Of a DNA stretch of 64,000 nt, positions 17,614-26,750 are shown piece by piece. Every line of letters begins with the position of its first letter. The first letter of the stretch is position 1. The notes under the pieces are model-generated. The model was not told where the DNA came from and made no database searches. It was given only the letters and a program-made list of their open reading frames with translations. A program made the translations under genes and the position numbers. The stretch covers positions 62,001 through 126,000 of the forward strand of contig DATAOI010000022.1 in NCBI GenBank assembly GCA_036265815.1, in the 5' to 3' direction. The stretch is from Gemmatimonadales bacterium. GTDB taxonomy: Bacteria; Gemmatimonadota; Gemmatimonadetes; Gemmatimonadales; GWC2-71-9.

Positions 17614-18386
17614 GGAACCTCGACCGTCAGGCCGTCGAAGGCCGGCATGATGCCCTCGGGCAGTTGCTCAGCCAGGGCGGCGTGACCGGTCTCGTGGGTG
17701 AGATGGGTGAGATAGGTTCGCTTGGCGCCGAGGGACTGGGCCGTCTGCACGGCCTCAGGAATGCTGAGGTGCGTCGGATGGGAGCGCCACCAGAGCGCGT
17801 TGATCACCAGCACATCGAGGCCGCGCAGGCTGGCGCGCTGCGCCTCGGGAATCGACTTCACGTCGGTAATGTACGCCAGTGCCCCGATCCGATACCCGAA
17901 CACCCGCAGGTGGCCATGGTCGAACGCCAGGGGCAGCACCTCGACACCAGCGATACGGATGGGGCGCCCCGGCTCGAGCGCGTGCATCTCAAGCGTCGGC
18001 TTGGAGGTCCCCTCGTAGGGACGCACCGCGTCATCGAAGATGTAGTTGAAGGACGTCCGTAAACGATCGAGCGTCTCGGCGGGTCCGTAGATGGGCAACG
18101 CCCGGCGGCCGCGCACCGAGAAGCTGCGGAGATCGTCGATACCGTTGATATGGTCGGCATGCTCGTGGGTGTAGATCACCGCGTCGACGCGGGAGAGGCC
18201 GGCAGCGATGAGCTGGAGCCGGAGCTCGGGCGGGGTGTCTATCAGGATGGTGGCATCGCCGGCCTGCAGCGCCGCCCCCGAACGGGTGCGTTTGTCGCGG
18301 GGGTCGGCGGACCGGCAGACTGCGCAGTCACAGCCGATCTGGGGCACGCCGAACGACGTGCCCGTGCCCAGAAAGGTGAGGCGCAT
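17610..18386 (-). CDS. MBL-fold metallohydrolase, PhnP-like
   Basis: This 258-residue protein has the metallo-beta-lactamase motif THEHADH near residue 93, further ligand His residues (AFDHGH, THLTHETGH) and an N-terminal GCDCAVCRS cysteine cluster like that of PhnP. PhnP hydrolyses cyclic phosphodiesters such as phosphoribosyl 1,2-cyclic phosphate; related proteins act on other cyclic or phospho-sugar compounds. No phosphonate (phn) genes are nearby. Instead the gene is locked between pyk (gap of three bases) and pgi (GTGA overlap), which suggests repair or hydrolysis of a side product of sugar-phosphate metabolism. That role is inference. Confidence 0.85.
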   Translation of the reverse strand: MRLTFLGTGTSFGVPQIGCDCAVCRSADPRDKRTRSGAALQAGDATILIDTPPELRLQLIAAGLSRVDAVIYTHEHADHINGIDDLRSFSVRGRRALPIYGPAETLDRLRTSFNYIFDDAVRPYEGTSKPTLEMHALEPGRPIRIAGVEVLPLAFDHGHLRVFGYRIGALAYITDVKSIPEAQRASLRGLDVLVINALWWRSHPTHLSIPEAVQTAQSLGAKRTYLTHLTHETGHAALAEQLPEGIMPAFDGLTVEVP

Positions 18387-18389
18387 GCC

Positions 18390-19853
18390 CTATACTGCTT
18401 CGATCTTGAGGAGGTTGGTAGTCCCGGGCATGTCGAACGGGACTCCGGCGGTGACGACAAGGCGTTCGCCCGGCTGCGCCAGCCCGCGCTCCAGGATCTG
18501 CTGGCGGGCGATCCCCAGCATCACCTCATAGTCGGTGGAGTGCTGGATGAGCGCGGGGGTGACGCCCCACACCAAGGCAAGCTGACGGAAGGTCTCCGGC
18601 TCGGGGGTCGAGGCGAAGATCGGGACGGTGGGACGGCAGGTCGCCACCTTCCGAGCGGTGAAGCCACTGCTGGTGAAGCAGACGATGAGCGGGGCCGACA
18701 GCATCTCCGCCGCGGCGCACACGGCGACGGCGATCGCGTCCTCGGTGCGCACCGGTCCGCTCTGTCCCTGCCGGTGCTGCGGGAGGGGAACGCCTTCGGA
18801 GGCCCGGCGGCCCAGCGCGGCGTCGATGGTGACGCCCCGCCCCTGGCGCTGCAGCTCCATCTCGCGGGCGATGCGGTCCATCGCGCACACCGCTTCCAGC
18901 GGATAGGTGCCGACCGCCGTCTCCGCCGACAGCATCACCGCGTCGGTGCCGTCCAGGATCGCGTTGGCCACGTCGGACGCCTCAGCCCGGGTCGGTCGGG
19001 GGGCCTGGACCATCGACTCCAACATCTGGGTGGCGGTGATGACCGGTTTACCATGCAGCCCCGCTTCCCGGATGATCTGCTTCTGCATCAGGGGGACTTC
19101 CTCGAATGGCAGCTCCACGCCGAGATCGCCCCGGGCCACCATGATGGCGTCGGACGCGTCGAGGATGCCGCACAGGTTCTTGAGCGCGGTGTCCTTCTCG
19201 ATCTTGGCGATCAGCCTGGTGCTGCGGGGGACCAGGGTGCGGAGCTGCTCCATGTCCTCCGGCCGGCGGACGAACGAGAGCGCGACGTAATCCACCCCGA
19301 CGGCCACCGCCTGAGCCACGTCCTCGAGGTCCTTCTCCGTCAGGGCCGGCGCGCTCACCTCGATGCCGGGCAGGTTCATTCCCTTGTGCGATTTGACCAG
19401 CCCGCCGTAGTGCACCATCGCGACCACCCGCCGATCCATCACCTGGATGACTTCGGCGTTCAACAGCCCGTCGTCGAGCAGGATCCTGGCGCCGACCCGT
19501 ACGTCGTTGGCCAGAGCATCGTAGGTGGTCGGAATCTCCCCCGGCGAGGCCTCCTCTTCCGGCGCGAAGACGACCCGCTCGCCCGACTCCAGCCGCAGTG
19601 GCTCGGCCAGCGTGCCGACCCGGATCCGTGGGCCTTGCAGATCGAGCAGCAGGGCGACGGAATCGCGGCGGCCATCGGTGACGGTTCGGAGCTGCTCGAT
19701 CCAGCGGTTGCGGATCTCGGCAGTGCCGTGCGACGCGTTGATCCGGACGACATCCACACCGGCGTCGATCAGGGCGGTCATCTGCGCCGGCTGGTCCCAC
19801 GCCGGGCCCAGCGTGGCGACGATCTTGGTGCGGCGAACCTGGGTACGAGACAT
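18390..19853 (-). CDS. pyk: Pyruvate kinase
   Basis: Pyruvate kinase transfers phosphate from phosphoenolpyruvate to ADP. The 487-residue protein has TKIVATLGPAW at the N-terminus, INASHGT, the signature region VARGDLGVELPFEEVPLMQK and TATQMLESM, and a C-terminal allosteric domain. Length is usual. It begins at ATG 19853 and leads the run pyk-MBL-pgi-aldolase. Confidence 0.97.
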   Translation of the reverse strand: MSRTQVRRTKIVATLGPAWDQPAQMTALIDAGVDVVRINASHGTAEIRNRWIEQLRTVTDGRRDSVALLLDLQGPRIRVGTLAEPLRLESGERVVFAPEEEASPGEIPTTYDALANDVRVGARILLDDGLLNAEVIQVMDRRVVAMVHYGGLVKSHKGMNLPGIEVSAPALTEKDLEDVAQAVAVGVDYVALSFVRRPEDMEQLRTLVPRSTRLIAKIEKDTALKNLCGILDASDAIMVARGDLGVELPFEEVPLMQKQIIREAGLHGKPVITATQMLESMVQAPRPTRAEASDVANAILDGTDAVMLSAETAVGTYPLEAVCAMDRIAREMELQRQGRGVTIDAALGRRASEGVPLPQHRQGQSGPVRTEDAIAVAVCAAAEMLSAPLIVCFTSSGFTARKVATCRPTVPIFASTPEPETFRQLALVWGVTPALIQHSTDYEVMLGIARQQILERGLAQPGERLVVTAGVPFDMPGTTNLLKIEAV

Positions 19854-19877
19854 GGGCTGGAGTTTAATGGCAGCAGG

Positions 19878-21482
19878 TCACACCTGCATCACCACCTCGC
19901 CGGCGACGACGGTGAGCACGGCGCGAGCGGTGCGAAAGGCGTCTCCACTGCCCTGCTCCGCCTCCGGCGCCACTCGCCATGCGACCAAGTCGGCATCCTG
20001 ACCCGGCGCCAGGGTGCCCCGGCGGTGCCCCACGCCGCCCGCCAGCGCGGCACCAGCCGTGTAGCCGCGGACGGCGTGCTCGAAGCCAAGCTTCTCCTCG
20101 GGATACCAGCCGCCGGCGGGGCCGCCCGCATTGCCGCGCCGCTCCATCGCCGCATACACCCCTTCGCGGGGATCGATGGAGGCCACCGGCACGTCGCTCC
20201 CGAATACCATGGGCGTCCGCCGCCGAAGCAGGGTGCGGAAGGCATAGGCCCCGGCGCCGCGCTCACCCCAATGCCGATCGACCAGAGGAATGTCGGTCAG
20301 GAGATGCGCCGGCTGCATCGAGGCGACTATGCCACCGGCGGCGGCGCGATCGAGATCCTGTGGGTGGACGCATTGAAAGTGCTCGATGCGGTGGGGAATG
20401 GCCGCTCGCGGCGCGTCGGAGAGGAGATCGAGCGCGCGCCGCACGGCCGCGTCGCCGATGGCATGCACCGTCGCCGCGATCCCCGACGCCGCGGCGGTGT
20501 GCACGGCCGCCTGGGCCTCCGCCGCGCTGGTGATGGCCATGCCGCGGTCCCGGCTGCCGGCATACGGATCGAGCATCCACGCGGTCCGGCTCCCCAGACT
20601 TCCGTCGAGAAACATCTTGACGCCGCCGATGGTGAGCCATTCGGAGCCGGTCCCGCTGCGGATCCCCCGGGCGACGAGATCCGGCAGCGCCTCGACCGGT
20701 GGGTGGAACAGCACGCGGAGCCGCAGGCGGCCACCAGCCTCGAGCCGGCGGAAGGTCTCGAGTACCCGGGTACCCTCCACGTCGTGAATGCCGGTGACAC
20801 CGAGCCGGTGGGCCTCGGCTTGCGCCTCTTGCAGGGCCCCGTCCAGCATCGGATCGGGGGGCTCCGGGAGATAGGGCGTCATGAGCCCGACCGCTCGCTC
20901 CAGCAGGAGTCCCGTGGGCTCCCCCGCCGCGTCGCGCACGATTCGTCCCCCGAAGGGATCGGGCGTGTCGCGGGAGATGCCCGCCACCCGCAGCGCCGCG
21001 CTGTTCACCCAGGCTGCGTGCACGTCGAGTGAGTCCAGGTAGATCGGTCCGGGCTGGAGCGCGTCGAGCGCATAACGATCGGGCGGCGTGGGCCATCCAT
21101 TCGCGTCCCAGCCCTGGCCCTGGACCCAGCCCTGGACCGGCGAGGCCGCCGCGATCTTCTCCAGCGCGGCGTCACGGGTCCCGACGCCGGCCAGCTCCAC
21201 TCTCCGCCGGTTGAGCGCCCACATGGCGAAGTGGGTGTGCCCGTCCACGAAGCCGGGGGTCACCAGGGTTTCCCGCCAGTCGAACGAGGGGGTGCCCGCG
21301 GGAACCATCCTCGCCACGGCCTGAGCCTCGCCGACCGCTCGAATGCGTCCTTCCTGCCACCAGATCGCGTCGCCGGAGAGGCCAGGCGCCAGGGTGAGAA
21401 TGCGGCGAGCCCGGACGAAGCCCGAGCCGGCGAGATTGGCCGGAATCACTGCGGGTGGGGTGGTTGTGAGGGCGCTTTCCAC
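19878..21482 (-). CDS. Amidohydrolase, YtcJ type
   Basis: This 534-residue protein is an amidohydrolase-superfamily enzyme of the YtcJ/exoenzyme-regulatory AepA group. The metal motif is VDGHTHF near residue 79; further ligand His residues are in VHAIGDAAV and HRIEHFQCV, and FGSDVP holds the final Asp. The C-terminal domain returns to the composite beta sandwich ([12 protein letters not shown]). Substrates in this group are N-acyl or amide compounds and are usually unknown. There is no signal peptide. GTG at 21482 is the called start. An AT-rich 229-base region with a perfect palindrome lies upstream. Confidence 0.85.
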   Translation of the reverse strand: MESALTTTPPAVIPANLAGSGFVRARRILTLAPGLSGDAIWWQEGRIRAVGEAQAVARMVPAGTPSFDWRETLVTPGFVDGHTHFAMWALNRRRVELAGVGTRDAALEKIAAASPVQGWVQGQGWDANGWPTPPDRYALDALQPGPIYLDSLDVHAAWVNSAALRVAGISRDTPDPFGGRIVRDAAGEPTGLLLERAVGLMTPYLPEPPDPMLDGALQEAQAEAHRLGVTGIHDVEGTRVLETFRRLEAGGRLRLRVLFHPPVEALPDLVARGIRSGTGSEWLTIGGVKMFLDGSLGSRTAWMLDPYAGSRDRGMAITSAAEAQAAVHTAAASGIAATVHAIGDAAVRRALDLLSDAPRAAIPHRIEHFQCVHPQDLDRAAAGGIVASMQPAHLLTDIPLVDRHWGERGAGAYAFRTLLRRRTPMVFGSDVPVASIDPREGVYAAMERRGNAGGPAGGWYPEEKLGFEHAVRGYTAGAALAGGVGHRRGTLAPGQDADLVAWRVAPEAEQGSGDAFRTARAVLTVVAGEVVMQV

Positions 21483-21633
21483 ATGTTGAAAAGTCTAGGA
21501 AGTGAATATCTGGAAGAGCGGGAAAACGGGAGAAAACGCTTCTACTGAACCTAAGATGCGACTGGATACGAGCATCGTAAGTACTATGTTTTAAGCCTAT
21601 ATCAGTACTGTCACCACTAGCCCAAGCGAGAAT

Positions 21634-21652
21634 GGCGACAGTGTCGCCATAC
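21634..21652. promoter_or_regulatory. Perfect 19-bp palindrome, candidate operator
   Basis: The arms ATGGCGACA and TGTCGCCAT flank a single central base and are perfect inverted repeats. The element lies in the most AT-rich intergenic stretch of the window (21483-21711), about 150 bases upstream of the amidohydrolase start. On the minus strand TTGAGG lies just before it, so the palindrome would occupy a promoter spacer. It looks like a binding site for a dimeric repressor. The protein that binds it is unknown, and no regulator gene is adjacent. Confidence 0.5.
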
Positions 21653-21711
21653 CTCAAGTAATTATTCAGATTCGATGATTATGAACATCCTCTACATGGC
21701 GAAAGTGCAAC

Positions 21712-22524
21712 TTATGGGCGTTCGAGACCCATCAGCTGCAGACTCCCACCCCCGCCCTCGTATTGGGGCCCCACGAAGTGAATCGGTGAAGTCTTGAGGG
21801 CGGCGGCGAAGTCGTCCTTCCCGATGACCCGAAAGGAACCGGCCATTCCGAGGGTCCAGACTGGCTGAAGCACCAGCCTGCCGCCCGCAGGGCCGCCCCG
21901 CTCGCCCGCGCTCCAGGCCAGCTCCACCTGCCCAGCCGTTTTGCTGCCGCTGGTCGACGGCCGGCGGTCCCAGGTCACGCTCGTCTTGCCGACGTTCACC
22001 TGGAAGCGGTCTGCCGGGGGCGCCATGATGGTGTCCTCCTCACCCGGGGCGGCCTTCCCCATGACCAGCTTGGCCCCACGGACCTGGGCGCCGACGTTCT
22101 TGGCGTAATGGACCAGGTGCCCGCTATTGCTGAGGACGAGCAGCGCCACGTCCCGCGGCCTACCACCGGCCGCTGCCGCCGCTGTGGCCGTCCATACCCC
22201 GAAGAGGAGCGGCTTCCGGCCATTCTTGGAGGCGAAGCTGAAGCCCGGGCCGCGCAGAGTATCCAGCGCGTAGAGACACAATCGGGAGGGGGTCCACGTC
22301 GCGAATTCAGGCTGATCCTTCACCACGCCACGCACCGCCGGATGCAGCTCTCCCGCCTGGGCGGCGGAGAGCGGCCGGTAGTTTTCCGGGATGGCCTTTC
22401 GCGCGGCGGCAGGATTCAGCAGGAGTTGGACACAGAAGGCCGATCGAAGTCCCTCGATCTGGTAGGGCTCCGTTGGCTCGCGATTCTTCTCCTGGGCGGG
22501 CAGCGTCGATGCAGCCAGGAGCAA
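21712..22524 (-). CDS. Exported protein of unknown function
   Basis: The visible product is about 270 residues from a TTG at 22524, but the start is probably further upstream. In-frame codons before the TTG encode RYRPLLCAALPLLLAASTL followed by PAQ, a complete signal peptide. A strong GGAGGA (22568-22573) lies seven bases before the second of two tandem ATC codons (22560-22558), with no ATG or GTG in frame. The mature part is beta-rich with IPENYRPLSAAQAGELH near its start, faintly like acetoacetate-decarboxylase-fold proteins; I do not assign a family. It is the last gene of the ispG-ccdA-tlpA-peroxiredoxin run, 29 bases after the peroxiredoxin, suggesting an extracytoplasmic role. Confidence 0.6.
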   Translation of the reverse strand: MLLAASTLPAQEKNREPTEPYQIEGLRSAFCVQLLLNPAAARKAIPENYRPLSAAQAGELHPAVRGVVKDQPEFATWTPSRLCLYALDTLRGPGFSFASKNGRKPLLFGVWTATAAAAAGGRPRDVALLVLSNSGHLVHYAKNVGAQVRGAKLVMGKAAPGEEDTIMAPPADRFQVNVGKTSVTWDRRPSTSGSKTAGQVELAWSAGERGGPAGGRLVLQPVWTLGMAGSFRVIGKDDFAAALKTSPIHFVGPQYEGGGGSLQLMGLERP

Positions 22525-22589
22525 CGGCAGCGCCGCACACAGCAGCGGTCGGTATCGGATGATGGCGTCCTCCGCGAAATGTCCGCCGC

Positions 22590-23174
22590 TCAGGCCCCTC
22601 GCGCCTTCCGGACCGCGGCCCCGAGCTCGGCGTAGTGTTTGGGATCGAGCGCGTTGAATCTGAGGTTGCGATACTTCACCGCTCCGTCAGGACCGACCAC
22701 GTACACGGTCCGCCGGGAGAAGCCGCTGGCATCGTAGCTGCCGTATCTCCGAGCGACTTTCTGATCCCGGTCACTGAGCAAGCGGAACGGCAGGTCCAGG
22801 CTGGAAGCGAACCGGGAATGCGTCTCCAGCGAGTCGGTGCTGATCCCCACTACGACGACATCGGGACCGAACAACGAATCGTACTGCTCGCCGAAGGTGC
22901 GCATCTCGGCGGTGCAGCCGCTGGTGAAGTCCCGCGGGAAGAATGCGACCACCACCGTCTTCCCCCGGTCCCGCCAGAGCTGGTAGGGGTCGTCGGCCGG
23001 CCCCACTCCATCTTTGCCGGCCCACGGCAGGGTGAAATCCGGCGCGCGGCGCCCGACTTCCGGTCCCGAGACCATGGTAGCCGTCGGTTTGCCGTAGCCA
23101 GGTTCCTGGGCGCGGAGGGCGGGAGCTCCCGCAAGCAGGAGAGCGGAGATGAGAGCCAGGGCGCGAGCGTGCAT
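22590..23174 (-). CDS. Secreted peroxiredoxin (AhpC/TSA, BCP-like)
   Basis: This 194-residue thiol peroxidase has an N-terminal signal peptide (MHARALALISALLLAGAPAL, cleavage likely after RAQ). The thioredoxin fold holds FFPRDFTSGCTAEM, with the peroxidatic Cys87. No second cysteine is present in the mature part, so it is a 1-Cys type that needs an external reductant. The TlpA and CcdA genes just upstream could supply electrons across the membrane. It lies 24 bases after tlpA. Confidence 0.85.
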   Translation of the reverse strand: MHARALALISALLLAGAPALRAQEPGYGKPTATMVSGPEVGRRAPDFTLPWAGKDGVGPADDPYQLWRDRGKTVVVAFFPRDFTSGCTAEMRTFGEQYDSLFGPDVVVVGISTDSLETHSRFASSLDLPFRLLSDRDQKVARRYGSYDASGFSRRTVYVVGPDGAVKYRNLRFNALDPKHYAELGAAVRKARGA

Positions 23175-23198
23175 GAGCGGAGAGCCTCGGACGAAGGT

Positions 23199-23705
23199 TT
23201 ATCGGTGCTCGGTGACTCGGCGAAGCACGGCAGCGATGTCCTGGGTGCCGCCGAGGCCGGTGTAGGCCACCTTCCCCGCGGCATCCACCACGACGACATA
23301 GGAGGTGGACGGCACTTGGTAGGCGCGGATGCTGGTACCCTGATCGTCGTAGAGGGTGCGGAAAGGAGGGTGATCGGTGGCCAGATACCGGCGCACCCGC
23401 GTGGGGGTCTGGTTCACGGTGACGTTCACGCCGATGAATTCCACGCGATCGCCGAACTCCTGGTGCGCCGCCTCGACCCGGGGAAGCAGCTCCTTGCAGA
23501 GCTCGCACCAGGTGGCCCAGAACTCCAACAGCACGGGCTTCCGGCCGATGAACTGAGCCAGATCGACCGGCTTGCCGTCGAGGTCGTCGACCGACACCGC
23601 GGGGGCCTTGGCGCCGACCGCTATGCCGGCATCCTGCCCGGCCACCGGGCCTGCGAGACCGGCCAGAGCCGCGCCAACTACGAGGACCTCGCGCCACCGC
23701 CTCAC
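23199..23705 (-). CDS. TlpA-like exported thioredoxin
   Basis: This 168-residue protein has a signal sequence or membrane anchor (VLVVGAALAGLAGPVAG) and a thioredoxin fold with the active site WATWCELC (Cys67, Cys70). It probably reduces proteins or the neighbouring peroxiredoxin outside the cytoplasmic membrane. GTG at 23705 overlaps the ccdA stop as GTGA, so it is coupled to its presumed electron donor. Confidence 0.85.
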   Translation of the reverse strand: MRRWREVLVVGAALAGLAGPVAGQDAGIAVGAKAPAVSVDDLDGKPVDLAQFIGRKPVLLEFWATWCELCKELLPRVEAAHQEFGDRVEFIGVNVTVNQTPTRVRRYLATDHPPFRTLYDDQGTSIRAYQVPSTSYVVVVDAAGKVAYTGLGGTQDIAAVLRRVTEHR

Positions 23706-24418
23706 AGGACGCCTCCCATCCGCACCAGGTAGTACTCGGCCATCCCGATCAGGAGCACGCCCCCTGCTCGCTTGATCCAGACCATCCATCGGCCTGCCCG
23801 CGGCAAGGCCGTCACCAGCCCACCGAACAGGCCGACCGCGACCAGGAGCGCCGTCATTCCCAGGGAGAACACCAGCAGATAGAGAAAGCCCAGCGCCGCA
23901 CTGCCGCTCCTCGCCACGAAGGTGAGCACCGCAGCGAAGGCCGGCGCGCCGCAGGGAGCGGCCACCAGTCCCGAGGCGGCGCCCATCGCGAACGCGGCGG
24001 CGGGGGAGTCACCCACCAGTCGGCCGGCCCACGCGGCCCAACGCGCCGGTGCGCTCACGGTAAAGACGTCCAGCATGGCCAGGCCGAACACCAGCAGCAG
24101 ATTGGCCGTCAGAAAGTACGCCCAGGGGCTCGAGCTGACCGTGCCGAAGAGCGTACCCGTCAGCCCGGCAAGCAGGCCGAGCAGCGAGTAGACCAGCGCC
24201 AAGCCCGTGACGTAGGACAGGGTCAGCGCCACCGCCCGAGCGCGCGCCGGCCGGCGGGTGCCCAGCCCACTCAGCACGCCCGCCGTGATGGGGATCATCG
24301 GGTAGACGCAGGGTGTGAGACTGGTCGCGAGGCCGGCGCCAAAGAGCAGCGGAATCGCCACCAGCGGCTGCTCGCGGAGCGTGGAGTCGAGACCGGCGAC
24401 GAGCTGGGTGTGGGACAC
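23702..24418 (-). CDS. ccdA: CcdA/DsbD-type transmembrane electron carrier (first copy)
   Basis: CcdA moves electrons from cytoplasmic thioredoxin to periplasmic thiol proteins. The 238-residue form has six membrane segments and the paired cysteines in LTPCVYPMIPIT and VAAPCGAP. The start is uncertain: the GTG at 24418, one base past the ispG stop, fits operon spacing, while an ATG at 24454 inside ispG would add 12 residues. The next gene is tlpA, overlapping by GTGA. A second CcdA-family gene lies at 49711-50439. Confidence 0.85.
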   Translation of the reverse strand: MSHTQLVAGLDSTLREQPLVAIPLLFGAGLATSLTPCVYPMIPITAGVLSGLGTRRPARARAVALTLSYVTGLALVYSLLGLLAGLTGTLFGTVSSSPWAYFLTANLLLVFGLAMLDVFTVSAPARWAAWAGRLVGDSPAAAFAMGAASGLVAAPCGAPAFAAVLTFVARSGSAALGFLYLLVFSLGMTALLVAVGLFGGLVTALPRAGRWMVWIKRAGGVLLIGMAEYYLVRMGGVL

Positions 24419-24419
24419 G

Positions 24420-25658
24420 TCACCCGGCCCGGGGAGCGACCGAGTGCGCGTCATAGCGGCTGGCCACGTAGTCCTCGAGGATCTGGAGGAACTCGGGCAC
24501 GATCGCCTCACCTTTCAGCGTCAGCATGAGCCGGCCATCGATGTACACCGGCGCCTTGGGCTCCTCGAACGTCCCCGGGAGGGAGATGCCGATGTCGGCG
24601 TGCTTGGATTCGCCAGGCCCGTTCACAACGCAACCCATGACGGCGACCTTCATCTCCGCCACCCCGGGTCGCTCCTCCCGCCACACCGGCATCTTGGCGC
24701 GGAGATAGTCCTGAATCTCCTGGGCCATCTGCTGAAAGAAGGTGCTGGTGGTTCGGCCGCAGCCGGGACAGCTGGTCACCTGCGGGCTGAAGCTCCTGAG
24801 GCCGAGCGACTGGAGCACCTGCTGGGCCACCTGGACCTCTTCCGTACGGTCACCGCCGGGGGCGGGCGTGAGAGAGACGCGGATGGTATCCCCGATTCCC
24901 TCCTCCAGCAGAATGCTGAGCCCGGCCGTGCTCGCGATGATCCCCTTGGATCCGAGCCCGGCCTCGGTGAGACCGAGATGCAACGGGTAGTCGCACCGGC
25001 CGGCAAGCATCCGGTAGACATCGACCAGGTCCTGCACCCCCGACACTTTCGCGCTGAGCACGATGCGGTCGTGGGGCAGCCCGGTGTCTTCGGCGAGCTC
25101 GGCGGACTGGAGCGCGCTCTCGACCATCGCATCCATGGTGACCGCGCGGGTGTCTCGCGGCGTGGCCAGCCGCGCGTTCGCGTCCATCATCTCCGTCAGC
25201 AGCTGCTGGTCGAGCGAGCCCCAGTTGACCCCGATCCGTACCGGCTTGTCGTTGGCAATCGCCACCTCCACGATGGCGCGGAAGTGCTCGTCGTGCCGCT
25301 TCCCACCCACGTTCCCCGGGTTGATCCGGTACTTGGCCAGCGCCTCCGCGCAGGCGGGATAGCGGGTCAGCAGCAGATGGCCGTTGTAGTGGAAGTCGCC
25401 CACGATCGGCACCGTGACGCCCATGCCCTCGAGCTGCTCGACGATCTCGGGCACCGCCGCCGCCGCCGCCTCGTTGTTGACTGTCACCCGCACCAGCTCG
25501 CTCCCGGCCCGGCCCAGCTCGGCCACCTGCTGGACCGTGCTCGCGACATCGGCCGTGTCGGTGTTGGTCATCGACTGGACCACGATCGGGTGCGCCGAAC
25601 CCACGGGAACACCGCCGATCGAGGCGGTAACGGTCCGGCGTCGGGGAAAGGGTGGCAT
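24420..25658 (-). CDS. ispG: (E)-4-hydroxy-3-methylbut-2-enyl-diphosphate synthase
   Basis: IspG is the 4Fe-4S enzyme that makes HMBPP in the non-mevalonate isoprenoid pathway. The 412-residue protein begins [19 protein letters not shown] and has MTNTDTADV, the Cys ligands in SCPGCGRT and the third in [13 protein letters not shown] at 25658 is preceded by TTATATTCC, a possible -10 region. The gene leads an operon with ccdA, tlpA and a peroxiredoxin. It is divergent from fabH. Confidence 0.97.
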   Translation of the reverse strand: MPPFPRRRTVTASIGGVPVGSAHPIVVQSMTNTDTADVASTVQQVAELGRAGSELVRVTVNNEAAAAAVPEIVEQLEGMGVTVPIVGDFHYNGHLLLTRYPACAEALAKYRINPGNVGGKRHDEHFRAIVEVAIANDKPVRIGVNWGSLDQQLLTEMMDANARLATPRDTRAVTMDAMVESALQSAELAEDTGLPHDRIVLSAKVSGVQDLVDVYRMLAGRCDYPLHLGLTEAGLGSKGIIASTAGLSILLEEGIGDTIRVSLTPAPGGDRTEEVQVAQQVLQSLGLRSFSPQVTSCPGCGRTTSTFFQQMAQEIQDYLRAKMPVWREERPGVAEMKVAVMGCVVNGPGESKHADIGISLPGTFEEPKAPVYIDGRLMLTLKGEAIVPEFLQILEDYVASRYDAHSVAPRAG

Positions 25659-25725
25659 CGCCGGAATATAACTCCGCGCCAAGGGCGTTCTTGCGCGGGG
25701 TTCCCGACCTCCGCGAAATTCGGGG

Positions 25726-26733
25726 ATGCCTCCGAACCCCGAGTCTGTCACTCCCCGGGCCGCCATCACCGGCGTGGGCGGGTACGTGCCGGCACGGGTG
25801 GTGACCAACCTCGAGCTCGCTGCCCGGCTGGACACCTCGGACGAGTGGATCGTGACCCGCACCGGCATCCGCGAGCGCCGGCGGGGCGCGCCGGGCGAAA
25901 CCACCTCCACGATGGGCGCGGAGGCGGTGCGCCGACTGATGGCGCAACGCGGTCTGGGACCGGACGACGTGGGCGCACTGATCGTGGCGACGGTCAGTCC
26001 CGACATGCTCTTCCCGGCTACCGCCTGTCTGATCCAGGATCAGGTCGGGTTGCGGAACACCTGGGGATTCGACCTCTCGGCGGCCTGCTCCGGCTTCCTC
26101 TACGCCCTTACGACCGGCGCGCAGATGGTGGTGGCCGGCGCGCACCGGCGGGTGATCGTGGTGGGGGCCGACCTGATGAGTGCGATCATCGACCCGCTCG
26201 ACCGGACCACGGCCGTCCTGTTTGGCGACGGCGCCGGCGCGGTGCTGCTGGAACGGGCCGAGCCAGGTTTCGGAATCCTGGACTTCTACCACCGGGTGGA
26301 CGGGAGTGGTCGAGACGATCTGCTGATGCCCGCCGGAGGGAGTCTGCATCCCGCCAGCACGGCGACCGTTACCGCCCGGCAACATTTCCTGCGCCAGAAT
26401 GGACGGGTGGTCTTCAAGTTCGCCATCTCCCAGATGACCGAGTGCATCGAGATTCTGCTGGGCCGGCACCAGCTCACCCCCGCCGACATCGCGCTGGTCA
26501 TTCCCCATCAGGCAAACCAGCGGATTCTCGATGCCACCGCCGAGCGGTTGGGGCTGCCGGCTGAGCGGATGGCGTCGGTGATCGCGCGCTACGGCAACAC
26601 CACCGGGGCGACGCTCCCACTCGCACTGGAAGACGCGCTGTGCCACGGACGCATCAAGCGCGGAGACCTGGTGGTGTTCGTGGCGGTGGGAGCGGGATTC
26701 ACGGTCGGCGCAACCCTGGTCCGCTGGCAATAG
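25726..26733 (+). CDS. fabH: 3-oxoacyl-ACP synthase III (FabH)
   Basis: FabH condenses acetyl-CoA or a branched primer with malonyl-ACP to start fatty-acid synthesis. The 335-residue thiolase-fold protein has the nucleophile Cys121 in LSAACSGF, the His of VIPHQANQR and the Asn of [20 protein letters not shown] and TGIRERR are typical N-terminal signatures. It is a lone plus-strand gene, divergent from ispG and convergent with the aldo/keto reductase. Because it stands apart from other fab genes, a secondary role in another lipid pathway is possible. Confidence 0.93.
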   Translation: MPPNPESVTPRAAITGVGGYVPARVVTNLELAARLDTSDEWIVTRTGIRERRRGAPGETTSTMGAEAVRRLMAQRGLGPDDVGALIVATVSPDMLFPATACLIQDQVGLRNTWGFDLSAACSGFLYALTTGAQMVVAGAHRRVIVVGADLMSAIIDPLDRTTAVLFGDGAGAVLLERAEPGFGILDFYHRVDGSGRDDLLMPAGGSLHPASTATVTARQHFLRQNGRVVFKFAISQMTECIEILLGRHQLTPADIALVIPHQANQRILDATAERLGLPAERMASVIARYGNTTGATLPLALEDALCHGRIKRGDLVVFVAVGAGFTVGATLVRWQ

Positions 26734-26750
26734 CGCGGGACCGGCGCGGG

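Noticed and set aside
18150-21032. A 960-codon open frame on the plus strand
   Set aside because: It is antisense to the PhnP-like gene, pyk and the amidohydrolase. Composition is Arg/Gly/His-rich and no motif is present.
24315-26564. A 749-codon open frame on the plus strand
   Set aside because: It is antisense to ispG and out of frame with fabH; both real genes explain the region.
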